In this document: in pieces, positions 9,074 to 17,403 of the stretch | Numbering within the stretch: position 1 is the stretch's first letter | How the letters are laid out: every line of letters begins with the position of its first letter | Assembly: GCA_021732565.1 (NCBI GenBank) | Contig: JAKFUT010000195.1 | Span: 1 to 39,205, forward strand | DNA: 39,205 bases | Source of the DNA: Candidatus Obscuribacterales bacterium | Lineage (GTDB): Bacteria; Cyanobacteriota; Vampirovibrionia; Obscuribacterales; Obscuribacteraceae | Direction: 5' to 3' | Position numbers and translations under genes: made by a program | The notes under the pieces: generated by a model | Told to the model about the DNA's origin: nothing | The model's database searches: none | Seen by the model: only the letters and a program-made list of their open reading frames with translations

Positions 9074-9343
9074 GTGGCAAGCCTGCGCGGGAATGCAGCC
9101 AAGGCTCTCAGGGACCGTGTCCCACCACACATCTCGCCACAGGTTTTCAGGGCGAACCCGGCAACCGTCTTCAATCCACAACTGGCAAGCGATCAGTATT
9201 TTCATGAATATCTCATTCAAAACTACCCACTGCGTCACCAACCTTCCGGGCTTAGAGGATGGCTTTCGGATTCATTTTCATCGCAACCTTTCTACAATGT
9301 CCAGCGACTATCGTTCAAATCAAGATCAAACTCCTTTGTTTGA
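9074..9343 (+). CDS. Possible small ORF or gene remnant upstream of the LRR gene
   Basis: An 89-codon GTG-started frame with protein-like composition (NPQLASDQYFHEYLIQNYPL) but no ribosome binding site. From about 9300 a second overlapping frame (ending at 9392, SISFAAAQRIP) also reads well, as if one gene had been frameshifted. It sits 88 bp ahead of the LRR gene on the same strand. The rest of 9014-9431 shows nothing else. Confidence 0.28.
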   Translation: MASLRGNAAKALRDRVPPHISPQVFRANPATVFNPQLASDQYFHEYLIQNYPLRHQPSGLRGWLSDSFSSQPFYNVQRLSFKSRSNSFV

Positions 9344-9431
9344 GCCCGCGGGACAAAGTATTTCCTTTGCAGCCGCACAAAGAATTCCGTAAGCAGTTCT
9401 TTGGCAACTTTAAGACTCGCAGGAAGGTGTT

Positions 9432-11204
9432 ATGTTAGACGTAGGCAAAGTAGCAGCAAACGATCAGACTTCAAACTACGAAGAGCGTCAATTCGACAGT
9501 CTCGGAGTAAGCGTGCGGGAGCAGTTTATTGATGAGGCAATATTTGGAAAGGCACTACAATCGACATTTTGCTCGGAGCCTAAAACGGGCTACGAAAAAA
9601 GTGCTTCTCTGCCGGACGGACTTAGTCCTTCTGAGCAAGTACGGCTATTGGGCGCCGAGGAATTCGAAGAGCGAGAAGAAGCCTCAGTCACTCTAGTTCG
9701 CTTGGGTGCTCGTGCCCTTCCGGCATTACTGGAAGGATTAAAAGACCGTGATGCTGAAATCAGGCGCAGAAGTGAAAATGCAGTAAAGGAAATCATCCAG
9801 GCTAATGAGCGACCGGAAATAGACTCCTGTTGGATATCTCATGAAAGAAGGACATTATCTGTCAATATTTCATCGTTGCCTGAACTCGCCAAGTTACGAA
9901 AACTCTCGGCCACTGATTATGAATCTCGCTGCCGTGAGTTGGAAATACTTGAGTCTTGCGCTCGCAATTTTAAGAACGATTCGCAGGAGTATCGGTGTCA
10001 CTATAACTACAAAAATGAAAGAAAATTGCTGCAATTTTTGCACGCCCAATCTGATTGCATCGAACTGAAGCTGCGCTCCTACGAAGCGCTCGATGCAAAG
10101 AAGATAGAGGCGGCCTTAAAAGGACTGGGCGCTTTCCCAAACCTACGAAGCTTGGACATGATATCCATGAACGTAGGAAACGAGAGTCTGAAGAATATTG
10201 AGCGGTTGCAAAATCTTCGCAAGCTGGGACTGGCGATAACTGATGTGACTGACGAGGGGTTGAAATCCGTTGCACGGCTGACAAACCTGGAACAGCTGGA
10301 CTTATCAAATTTGTCCTTATACGGTGACGGATTGTCGCAACTATCGAAGTGTCCCAATCTAACGGAACTGAGATTGGATTACGCACGTCTTACGGATAAT
10401 GCATTGGCGGGGCTGAAGTGCTTGAACTCCATACGCCATCTGAGCTTGAATAGCGCAGTGGGTATTACGGACAAAAACATTGAGTTGGTGGTTAGTTGCT
10501 CATCAATTGAATCGCTCATTCTCAGCCGCACTGGTATTACAGACGATGGACTTTCTCAAATGAGCAAATTGCCAAACTTGAAGATGCTCGATTTGCAGGG
10601 GTGTCAAGTAACAGGCAAGGGAATGCGCTTTCTGGCTGGTTGTTCAAATTTGAAGTCGGTGGACGTGTCCTATACGTTTCTGAAGGATGCCGACCTTGTC
10701 TTTATAGCAAATGTCAAAAAGTTAGAGGCACTCAATTTGAAGGATGCAATTCTGTTGACAGATGATGGAATCGCGGCGCTCCGTCGCTGTAAAGGGTTAT
10801 TAGCCATTAACTTAGATAGCACTCAGATAACAAATAAGTCCATGGATGTTATTGGAAGTTTGGCCAAACTCGAGGTTCTGAATCTAACTTCGACCAAAGT
10901 AACCGACTTTATTTCTCTGGCTAATTTGAAGGAGCTCAAACGATTGGAATTGAGGCGTGCTGCCATCTCCAACGAATCGCTTAGCCATGTTTCACAACTT
11001 AATAAGCTTGAGCATCTGGACTTGATCTGGACAAGAATAGACAAAGACGGTCTGCGCTATCTTGAAGGTCTGACAAATCTACGCTGGCTCGATCTGAGCT
11101 ATACACAGGTTAGCGAGGATGAGGCAGTAGAACTGAAAAGAAAATTGCCTGACTGCACCATTGTCTTGGACACTGGCGCGGTGAAGCTTCCTGAAAAGAA
11201 GTAG
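9432..11204 (+). CDS. HEAT-like plus leucine-rich-repeat protein
   Basis: A protein of 590 aa; AGGAAGG lies 5 nt before the ATG. There is no signal peptide or membrane segment, so it is probably cytosolic or exported by another route. Residues about 70-120 resemble one or two HEAT repeats (LVRLGARALPALLEGLKDRDAEIR). From about residue 205 to the end there are about 15 leucine-rich repeats of 23-25 residues with the pattern LxxLxLxxxxITDxGLxxLxxLxxL, the cysteine-poor, ribonuclease-inhibitor/AMN1-like class. These fold into a curved binding surface. No enzymatic domain is present, so a protein-binding role is inferred, and the partner is unknown. It stands alone between two gene-poor gaps. Confidence 0.85.
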   Translation: MLDVGKVAANDQTSNYEERQFDSLGVSVREQFIDEAIFGKALQSTFCSEPKTGYEKSASLPDGLSPSEQVRLLGAEEFEEREEASVTLVRLGARALPALLEGLKDRDAEIRRRSENAVKEIIQANERPEIDSCWISHERRTLSVNISSLPELAKLRKLSATDYESRCRELEILESCARNFKNDSQEYRCHYNYKNERKLLQFLHAQSDCIELKLRSYEALDAKKIEAALKGLGAFPNLRSLDMISMNVGNESLKNIERLQNLRKLGLAITDVTDEGLKSVARLTNLEQLDLSNLSLYGDGLSQLSKCPNLTELRLDYARLTDNALAGLKCLNSIRHLSLNSAVGITDKNIELVVSCSSIESLILSRTGITDDGLSQMSKLPNLKMLDLQGCQVTGKGMRFLAGCSNLKSVDVSYTFLKDADLVFIANVKKLEALNLKDAILLTDDGIAALRRCKGLLAINLDSTQITNKSMDVIGSLAKLEVLNLTSTKVTDFISLANLKELKRLELRRAAISNESLSHVSQLNKLEHLDLIWTRIDKDGLRYLEGLTNLRWLDLSYTQVSEDEAVELKRKLPDCTIVLDTGAVKLPEKK

Positions 11205-11489
11205 CTGAATTAAGGTGTAGAATACCGACGACAAACTTGCGGATAGACCAACATTCCACTGCTTGCAGTCTTTGGTTCTGATTGACGACGTGGTTCTAAA
11301 TGACATGGCAAACGTGAACACGTGTGTTCGGGCTGATATCGCTGATGGTGGCAAGCTTGCAATCCTCCTCGTTCACTGAAATATCGACAGTGCAACTGGA
11401 ACGACTACCCACTAAGTGCTGATCTCATCAATCCGGGAAGTTCATCATGCTGAATTGATTGTGTGACCCATCAAGACGCGAAACGGCAC

Positions 11490-11549
11490 GATTCAGGGCG
11501 TGATGCCAACGTGGTCCAGGGCGTCAACACCGCCGGTACTGTTCGCTAA
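11490..11549 (+). pseudogene. Fossil resembling part of the cysteine-motif membrane protein at 34792
   Basis: The plus-strand frame reads DANVVQGVNTAGTVR then a stop. The intact protein at 34792-35454 has DATVVQGVGGAGTVR in the linker before its last membrane segment. That is 12 of 15 positions identical, but only over this short stretch, so chance or a common linker motif is possible. Confidence 0.35.
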
Positions 11550-11581
11550 TCGCGCCGATGAAACCTCAGGTAACTCTTTGC

Positions 11582-11639
11582 ATGTAACCTGTGTGCAGCT
11601 TGCACTGTTGATAGAGCTGAATCTAATTTAAAAAGTTGC
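11582..11639 (+). repeat. Dispersed imperfect ~50-bp repeat, copy 2
   Basis: It shares the core TGTGCAGCTTGCACTG and flanking blocks with 6795-6850, in the same orientation, about 4.8 kb away. Like copy 1 it lies in a non-coding gap. Confidence 0.5.
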
Positions 11640-11749
11640 AGACCCGGGTCATTTTCATCACTGGGACTGGAGGGTGGGTGCTGGTTTTTTCTATGCACAG
11701 CGCATACGAGCTTCGCAATTACTAACAGCCAAAGCCAGTTATCAAATGC

Positions 11750-11781
11750 GGTAGCCTCGCCCGTGTTCAGGTGAGGCTACC
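11750..11781 (-). terminator. Strong stem-loop behind the small-gene run
   Basis: Arms GGTAGCCTCGCC (11750-11761) and GGTGAGGCTACC (11770-11781) pair over 12 bp with one G-U, around an 8-nt loop. It begins 18 nt past the stop codon of the 80-aa gene, so it probably ends the leftward run. There is only a short T-rich stretch (GCATTTG) after it, so termination may be imperfect or Rho-assisted. Confidence 0.6.
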
Positions 11782-11799
11782 CGTATCCACCACTGAAGA

Positions 11800-12042
11800 C
11801 TAACCCATCAGCTCGTGATCTGTGACATGGATGCGGACATTGCGGAAGCACTTGCGATCAGGAAGTTCCACCTCAATGTCGCCATGAAGCTCTCTGACAG
11901 TAGCCTTCTTGTAGCCACCGCCCTCCTTCCGAAGAATCTCCTCGACACCAGCCTTGCTGGTTGTCACACCGAGTACGTGGCTGATGTTTGTGTCCAGTTC
12001 GTCGTGAAAGTACGTCTTCAGCACCACAAAGACCTTGCTCAT
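11800..12042 (-). CDS. Small hypothetical protein, 80 aa
   Basis: The start at 12042 has GGGAAAGGGA about 7 nt upstream; the same frame is open further upstream but without a better site. The product looks like a compact alpha/beta protein: KVFVVLKTYF strand, SHVLGVTTSKAGVEEIL helix, then a charged C-terminal half ending IHVTDHELMG. The layout (short strand, then a V-T-S-K-A-x-V-E-E helix) recalls small uncharacterised domains found in phages and plasmids, but I do not recognise it with confidence. It is last in a leftward run of three small genes and is followed by a strong hairpin. Confidence 0.6.
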   Translation of the reverse strand: MSKVFVVLKTYFHDELDTNISHVLGVTTSKAGVEEILRKEGGGYKKATVRELHGDIEVELPDRKCFRNVRIHVTDHELMG

Positions 12043-12180
12043 ATGTGTCCCTTTCCCGAATGCCCAGAGAAGCCGGGGGCGCGGACCTGCGAGGCAGGAC
12101 CGTCCCGAAATATCGACCCGCACCGTAATCACGAAGTTCAACATAATTCGCGAGCATTGACCGGCTCGCAGGATGCGTGG

Positions 12181-12453
12181 TTACTCTTCGCAGTCTTCCG
12201 GCTCCCGGTATGCGGCGTCCATGCGAGACTTTGCCTTCTTCTTGGGCAGAGGCTCACAAACCCATCTCACAACCGCACCGAGCGAACAGTAGATTGCTAT
12301 GCCAGCGCCGACCGCCAGCACTCCATAGTACGAGATCATCGATGCCACCACCAACAGTGCTGCCAGCACGGTGCCAATGTATGAAGCCGTCCACGGCAGA
12401 CTCGCGACTAGGCCTGCAGCTGCGAACAGAATTACTAAACGATTTAGACGCAT
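12181..12453 (-). CDS. Small two-helix membrane protein, 90 aa
   Basis: GGAG lies 5 nt before the ATG at 12453. Two hydrophobic segments at about residues 5-20 and 25-62 (the second long enough for two passes) are followed by a polar, Lys-rich then acidic tail (PLPKKKAKSR to EPEDCEE), which should be cytoplasmic by the positive-inside rule. No family is recognised. It lies between the 80-aa gene and the frameshifted membrane ORF, all leftward, so the three may form one transcript. Confidence 0.55.
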   Translation of the reverse strand: MRLNRLVILFAAAGLVASLPWTASYIGTVLAALLVVASMISYYGVLAVGAGIAIYCSLGAVVRWVCEPLPKKKAKSRMDAAYREPEDCEE

Positions 12454-12553
12454 CTCAGTCTCCATAGAAAAAATCGGAGTGACCAAACGCCCCTTCCCTT
12501 CCCGGCAAGATGTCCCTTTTGCAAACGGGACATAGCCACCTATCACTCCTCGG

Positions 12554-13043
12554 TTACAGCATATTCACCGATTTCGGAAAGAAGCTCATACCGGCTTTTG
12601 TGTTGACCCGGAGGAAGAAAGCGGACGTCGTCAAAACGACGACACCGGAAATAGCAGTACTTATCGAACTTGCGATCACGTACTCATCAACCATTGCCAG
12701 GATTGCCAGTGCGCCGCTCCCGAAGACAGCGACGTTTAACGCAATCCAGACCCCGACATTGCTGAACCCTCGTCCGACCGAATACGCCAGGGCTATGGCA
12801 GCCGCCAATGAAACGGCTCCAACAACCTGCCACAACGATGGACTCGCCGGCAGCGTGCATAGTTACGGTTGGACTATTGACGGCAACCATCCAACCACAG
12901 TAATCACCGTAGAAGGGACCAATGATACACAACACCAAGATGGCGGTGAGGAAACCGAAAAGCCCACCCATTACAGTGGCTGTTAAGCAGGCTCCTGTGA
13001 GTTGGAGTACCGTGAGCAACCATTTCTTTGCCTGGATGATCAT
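12554..13043 (-). pseudogene. Polytopic membrane protein apparently split by a +1 frameshift
   Basis: A first frame starts at an ATG (13043) with AAGGA 8 nt upstream. It encodes a membrane segment (TATVMGGLFGFLTAILVLCI) and the motif GPFYGDYCGWMV. After about residue 70 the frame turns Arg/Cys-rich and ends at 12687. In the +1 frame, open from just after a TAA near 12860, the sequence continues as good membrane protein (SLWQVVGAVSLAAAIALAY, then two further hydrophobic segments) to a stop at 12554. The second frame has no good start codon of its own (only TTG at 12835). I read this as one ~155-aa four-helix protein broken by a frameshift. Two overlapping genes or a sequencing error remain possible. 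Confidence 0.5.
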
Positions 13044-13763
13044 TGCGTTTGTCCTTGTGTCAGCAGCAAATCAGACTCCCGGGGAACAATCGGTAAGTGC
13101 CGGATCGGTCCTGCAAATCGCAACAGCGGCGTTAAGAGTTCCAGATTCTTGCTTCGATCGTATCCTGGTGGCAGTCACCACTATGAGATTTAGAATTGAT
13201 GGAGCTCGATTCGATGTTGTGATTGCTGTTCGCCTTGATTCAAGTAGTGAGTAGATATGGATTTAGTGTGCGGGTTCAAAGGCTTTCAGACAATCAATAC
13301 AGAGTACTTTCATTCTTGGCTCGTGGTGACATTCCTGGTAAAATGGTGTGCACCTCAATTGCACTGTCAATATTTTGATCTTTGCTAGTATGGTAAGGTC
13401 TCACTGCTACAAGAGCCCCGTGTTGGAACGTCAAATCACACCAGCTAAAGTGCACCTTGCAATGGCTCATGGTGCGCGTGCTTGCATATTGTGTCTAAGA
13501 AATTTCGTCTTCTATAGATGCAGACCAGACTGCAGCCGGTTCACATACGTCCATTCTCTCTAATGATAGTTCGAATATGCGCCCAGCATGGTACTTTTCG
13601 CGAGACTCCTGAAGCTTGCGCAAGTACCTTCCTCCACCTGTTCCCCCAACTTGAGAAGAACCTATGGTGTTCGGTGGGTCACCGGGCAGACACGAACCTA
13701 TCCACTGTCAACTGGTTGCAACATACGAATGTTTTCATGTTGTTGTAGTCGGGAGGACAAGGC
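13044..13763. other. Intergenic region upstream of the first GW-domain gene
   Basis: No supported gene. Several open frames under 80 codons lack ribosome binding sites. The last 55 bp (about 13709-13763) are clearly related to the leader of the truncated paralogue at 19132, including GTTGCAAC, CGAATGTTTTCAT and the GGAGG-type ribosome binding site. Confidence 0.5.
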
Positions 13764-14996
13764 ATGGAACCAGATTTCGAGAAAGAGCTGACGGGACGGA
13801 ACTTATTCGCTGCAGGTGAAAACAAAAGTAATGATTGGAGGCAAGGGCTGATCGAGCAAGCTTATCCGATTTCGACCAAGTACCTTCTTCCCAAGGGTGA
13901 GGATCGCCCTGCTGCGGGCAGACCGCGGCTTGACTCCATCGAAGTGGGTCCAATTGGTACAGAAAGACTTCCCCGCAGTTCCGATGACGCCAAACCGGCT
14001 GAAAGTTCCAGTAGGATCGGTGACGATTCGGCCCGGCCTCGATCAAACGAAACAGTTCCCGATGTTTTGCCAGGTGGTCTCCCGACGATTGAACTAAGCA
14101 CTGTAATGGCCCGCCTGTCTGAGGGGGCGGAAAGGTCAGGTAGACTGGCAGAAATAATAGCGCTAATTTCTGCTAAAGGACGCAAGGAAGAGTTTCCACA
14201 GGAGCGAAGGTTCAAAGATTGGAACGAAACGCATACAAAGGAATTCGACAAGCTAAAAGCAGTTGATCAGTTTAACAACGAAGGTTGGACGCTAGCGCTT
14301 CAAGACAAACTCTACCCATTGATTTGCGCACACCTCGTTGGAGGTAAAGCCACCGGAGAGTATGGTGATGGGGGCTGGGAAGATCTGCAGACCGCAGCAA
14401 GAATGGCCGGTATGTCAGGAAGAATGGGAGAGTTCGTTGGAGGGCTGAATGAGCGGCTTCTGAAACCGCCATATGACGTTGGCATTCAAGTTAAGATCGA
14501 TCATACGCCCACCAGCTCAGCATCAGGTCGTACTATTCCGTTCACTACGCTCATCATCGAAGGCGCCGATAAAGGCAGCATGAAGATCGGTTTCTTCGAC
14601 AATGACGCATTTCAACCAAGTCATAGCCCCGAGTTCCTAAAACTCGACCCTATCAGCCAATACAATAGAGGCGGCTGGACCGGAGATCTAAAGGACAAGC
14701 TCGCGCAACTTGCCGTGTCTAGTATCGGAACCGCCGGTGCAAGTGGTGCGTTCGGACCTGGATACACACAATGGAACGACGTTCGTACGGCCTTTGCCCT
14801 TGCACAATCGGCAAACATGTCAAACGACCTCATGAAGGCCATAAACGAACGACTTCGGCAAACTTCCACCGGCACGCCGGTAGAAGTCAGGGCCAGCGAA
14901 GAATTGACGCCTTTGTTGAAGACAACCATTATCGAAGTTGTTGGCGGTAAGAAAAGTCCCTATTCCCTCATTGAATTCTCCGAAAGGAGAAACTAG
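13764..14996 (+). CDS. Unrecognised protein with two GW domains
   Basis: A protein of 410 aa, started at an ATG preceded by GGGAGG. No signal peptide or membrane segment. Residues 1-115 form an N-terminal region shared with the truncated paralogue at 18692 (DWRQGL, LPKGEDRPAAGR, SIEVGPIG, LPTIEL). Two copies of an unrecognised domain follow, at about 160-268 and 290-394. Each has the pattern F-x-K-L, Q-[FY]-N, GW, DKL, a Gly-rich turn, W-x-D, a helix, then [LI]NERL and a beta strand ending near IIE. The same domain occurs once in the 19197-20030 protein. No catalytic residues stand out; the function is unknown. It is convergent with the TPR gene at 15208. Confidence 0.75.
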   Translation: MEPDFEKELTGRNLFAAGENKSNDWRQGLIEQAYPISTKYLLPKGEDRPAAGRPRLDSIEVGPIGTERLPRSSDDAKPAESSSRIGDDSARPRSNETVPDVLPGGLPTIELSTVMARLSEGAERSGRLAEIIALISAKGRKEEFPQERRFKDWNETHTKEFDKLKAVDQFNNEGWTLALQDKLYPLICAHLVGGKATGEYGDGGWEDLQTAARMAGMSGRMGEFVGGLNERLLKPPYDVGIQVKIDHTPTSSASGRTIPFTTLIIEGADKGSMKIGFFDNDAFQPSHSPEFLKLDPISQYNRGGWTGDLKDKLAQLAVSSIGTAGASGAFGPGYTQWNDVRTAFALAQSANMSNDLMKAINERLRQTSTGTPVEVRASEELTPLLKTTIIEVVGGKKSPYSLIEFSERRN

Positions 14997-15207
14997 CGGA
15001 CAAACAAATGTCGCGAAACTGTTAGGTGTGGTTTTAATGATCTGCTCGCTAAGGGGACCACTGAAGTTGGTGCTTGAGAAACTTACGCTCATCTATGGGC
15101 TGAGCTGCTTCACACTCCAGGGTGGCGCAATGTCATTGACTCCCGGGGCGCAACGGTGTTCACCTCGTGGAGCAGCGCGCGAGCACCATTCTTGCGTGTG
15201 CTTGCGA
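14997..15207. other. Convergent intergenic gap
   Basis: The gap lies between the ends of the GW-domain gene and the TPR gene. No hairpin with a T-run is visible. It shows no clear similarity to the equivalent gap (18562-18691) in the decayed copy. Confidence 0.4.
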
Positions 15208-17064
15208 TCACCAATTGGCTTTTGGATCTGGCGAACTCTCGAATTTAGCGCGCCAAATTTTGGCTTCAGTGTATCGCTCAAGCATGCTAAGGAAGTTTGC
15301 CTTCAAGCGGAACAACTTTGGATGGAATGTTGAACTCAATTGTTTTTTGTCTATGAGTTCCAGGGCATGGTCAACATCTTTCAGCCCGGGAATTGGTTTC
15401 TCCAGTTCGTGAAATACCTCAGCCCGATCAACGAAAAGATGCGCGTCTTTGTCACCAGAAATTTCAATTGCTCTTGTAAGGTCGAGTTCGGCTGCCTTAT
15501 ACCGTCTCATAAATCGATAACCACGTGCACGATTAAGGTAAAGAGACTGCCATCGAGGCTTGAGCTCAATCGCTTTTGTAAGATGCCTAATGGCAGATTC
15601 ATCTTTTCGTGAATAGAGATCGGCTACTCCAAGTAGATAGAGCAGGCAGGGATTCTCCGGGTGGTCACTCAACAGGCGCACCCAATGCACACTTGCCGCC
15701 TGGAACTGTTCGATTGAAAGAGTGCGACTCAAATGTTCCGGAAGGCTTTCACTTGCCTCAAAATTTAGCATTACATAGTTGCAGTTTGCTTCAATTGTTG
15801 GCCAGTCTTTCTTCCCGTTACAGAGAACCAGCATGGCTAAAGCCTGCGGGAGGTATGCCGATATTCCCGCAGGGGGAGTCAACTTCAGTGTTTCCACCAT
15901 ATCTGCGAAGGCTTCGTCGAACCTACTTTGTCTACCGTCAAAGTGCGATCGAGCGAACCAGGCAAAATACCGATCAGGTCGAGGAACTAATTTTACAGCT
16001 CGTGCAAACTTGGTTCGGTAAAGATCGGCCCGACCACACAATCCATCAACGAAGCTATCAGCCAACATAAGGGTGGGGTTTGAGAAGTGTTTCTGCAATC
16101 TCAGCTTTACTTCCTTAGACACTTGATCAAATCGCGCTCTATTCCTCGTTCTCAGGTCACCCAACTCAATTGCGAACCCCGCCAGGCAGTCCGTCCCCAC
16201 TCGTTCCGGCAAAATGTCCAGCCAGTCCTTCATCAATCCATCTTTGTGTTGGATGTCGGGTGATCTGAACTCAAGATCACTTTTGATGTGTAGCAAGGCC
16301 ACCTTGTCCCTCGCCGGGCACTTGCTGAATGCGTCGGTAATGATTGCAATTGCTTTACTATAGTCTTTCTGTCGTTCATAGAACGACGCCAACTTTACGT
16401 ACACAATGCGTAATCGCTCTGAAGCGGTGCTCGCCAAGGCTTTTTGGTAGAGAACCTTCGCTTCATCCTTATTCCCTCTATACTCTTCCAATCGGGCCAG
16501 CCCACAGGAAAGCAGCCCGCAAGAATGTAGACCTGATGAACCGAGTTCAACAAGGCGGGATTGAATTCTTACCACTTCCTTCGCTGAATGCAATTCATTC
16601 TGACTGACGAGAAAATCAATTGAGTAACTAACATATAGAGCCGTATCTTGCCAATCAGAACTATTGGAGTTCCAGCTCTCCAGTGCTTTCCAGAGATTCC
16701 TCTTTCCCGATTCTACTTTGTGCTCTCTCAGGTCCAATCGAGCAAGATTGGCATAAACAGATGGCTGATCCGAGCGCAAAGTTAGTGAGACACTGTAATC
16801 CTTGCGTGCATCCTGCGGATACCCGACATCTATAAAAGCCTCAGCACGTTGATTATGCAGTTTGTAGTCATCAGGTTTCTCGCGCAAGAGTCCGGTAAAA
16901 TAGGAGACGCTATTCCATGTGTATGTTTCTCTACCAGCAACATCCCGATTCGCTGTCGCGAGAACCAAGATGGCGACAAGTGCCATTTGCGCCAGATGCC
17001 ATGTGGTTTTCCGAGGACGGGCCTTAATCGGTTTCCCAAATTTGACTAGTTCGTCGAAACTCAT
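15208..17064 (-). CDS. Secreted or membrane-anchored TPR protein, copy 1
   Basis: A protein of 618 aa from the ATG at 17064. A GTG three codons earlier is possible, but the paralogue at 20263 also begins MSFDEL, which supports the ATG. A hydrophobic stretch at about residues 20-40 (MALVAILVLATA) is a signal peptide or anchor behind a basic N-terminus. The mature part is TPR-rich: about residues 45-130 contain a pair starting TGLLREKPDDYKLHNQRAEA, and residues 480-590 contain classic repeats such as YLLGVADLYSRKDESAIRHL and YLNRARGYRFMRRYKAAELDL. The ends match copy 2 closely (LFRL, MLERY, EAKIWRAK). No enzymatic motif is seen. It faces the two-GW-domain gene tail to tail, an arrangement repeated in the decayed copy. 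Confidence 0.82.
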   Translation of the reverse strand: MSFDELVKFGKPIKARPRKTTWHLAQMALVAILVLATANRDVAGRETYTWNSVSYFTGLLREKPDDYKLHNQRAEAFIDVGYPQDARKDYSVSLTLRSDQPSVYANLARLDLREHKVESGKRNLWKALESWNSNSSDWQDTALYVSYSIDFLVSQNELHSAKEVVRIQSRLVELGSSGLHSCGLLSCGLARLEEYRGNKDEAKVLYQKALASTASERLRIVYVKLASFYERQKDYSKAIAIITDAFSKCPARDKVALLHIKSDLEFRSPDIQHKDGLMKDWLDILPERVGTDCLAGFAIELGDLRTRNRARFDQVSKEVKLRLQKHFSNPTLMLADSFVDGLCGRADLYRTKFARAVKLVPRPDRYFAWFARSHFDGRQSRFDEAFADMVETLKLTPPAGISAYLPQALAMLVLCNGKKDWPTIEANCNYVMLNFEASESLPEHLSRTLSIEQFQAASVHWVRLLSDHPENPCLLYLLGVADLYSRKDESAIRHLTKAIELKPRWQSLYLNRARGYRFMRRYKAAELDLTRAIEISGDKDAHLFVDRAEVFHELEKPIPGLKDVDHALELIDKKQLSSTFHPKLFRLKANFLSMLERYTEAKIWRAKFESSPDPKANW

Positions 17065-17403
17065 TTTGGGCACCGTCGACTTTCCTCACTTCCAATATTT
17101 TAGTCTCCGGCTCTGACCTTGGCTTAGCAAAGTGAATTCTCCTCAGTGTCCAGGTCAACTTCTGCAATGAACTTGGCGCACTGAGGCGACGAGACACAAA
17201 ATGCGATGATGATTACCGGTGGGCTTGCGGGTCATCCATTCTAACTTCCCAATTTCCCATATCTTATTCTCTGCCTCTAACTTTTGCTCAGCGACGTTTA
17301 GATTCAACTTAAGACGAAGACAGCTTCATTGCCATCCATTACCATTACAGCCAACGTTGTTCCGCTTAGGAGCATCGTTGGCTGCTCGATACGTGTCCGT
17401 CAG
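17065..17403. other. Intergenic region upstream of TPR copy 1
   Basis: It should contain the TPR promoter. Two blocks, about 17080-17125 and 17225-17300, look like diverged copies of each other (CTAACTTCCCAATTTCCC-like versus GACTTTCCTCACTTCC-like). The left member of a 16-bp direct repeat pair lies at 17353-17368. No gene is supported. Confidence 0.35.
17353..17368 (+). repeat. 16-bp direct repeat flanking the DUF1028 gene, left copy
   Basis: AACGTTGTTCCGCTTA is identical to 18417-18432. Together the copies bracket the DUF1028 gene and its ribosome binding site. Similarity continues loosely to the right of both copies (GCTGCTCGATACG against GCTTGAGCGATACG). Confidence 0.6.

Larger units (their letters stand above)
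11205..11799. other. Intergenic region with gene fossils and a dispersed repeat
   Basis: It holds no intact gene. A start-less open frame of about 50 codons ends at the TGA near 11379 (SLVLIDDVVLNDMANVNT). A short fossil lies at 11490-11549, repeat copy 2 at 11582-11639 and a strong hairpin at 11750-11781. Confidence 0.5.

Noticed and set aside
11079..11395. Minus-strand frames over the end of the LRR gene
   Set aside because: Antisense to a strong LRR coding frame, with no ribosome binding site.
13348..13748. Overlapping short plus-strand frames rich in Cys/His before the GW-domain gene
   Set aside because: No ribosome binding sites, and different frames overlap without one being favoured.
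15340..16607. Plus-strand frames inside the TPR gene
   Set aside because: Antisense shadows of a long TPR frame with a close paralogue at 20263.
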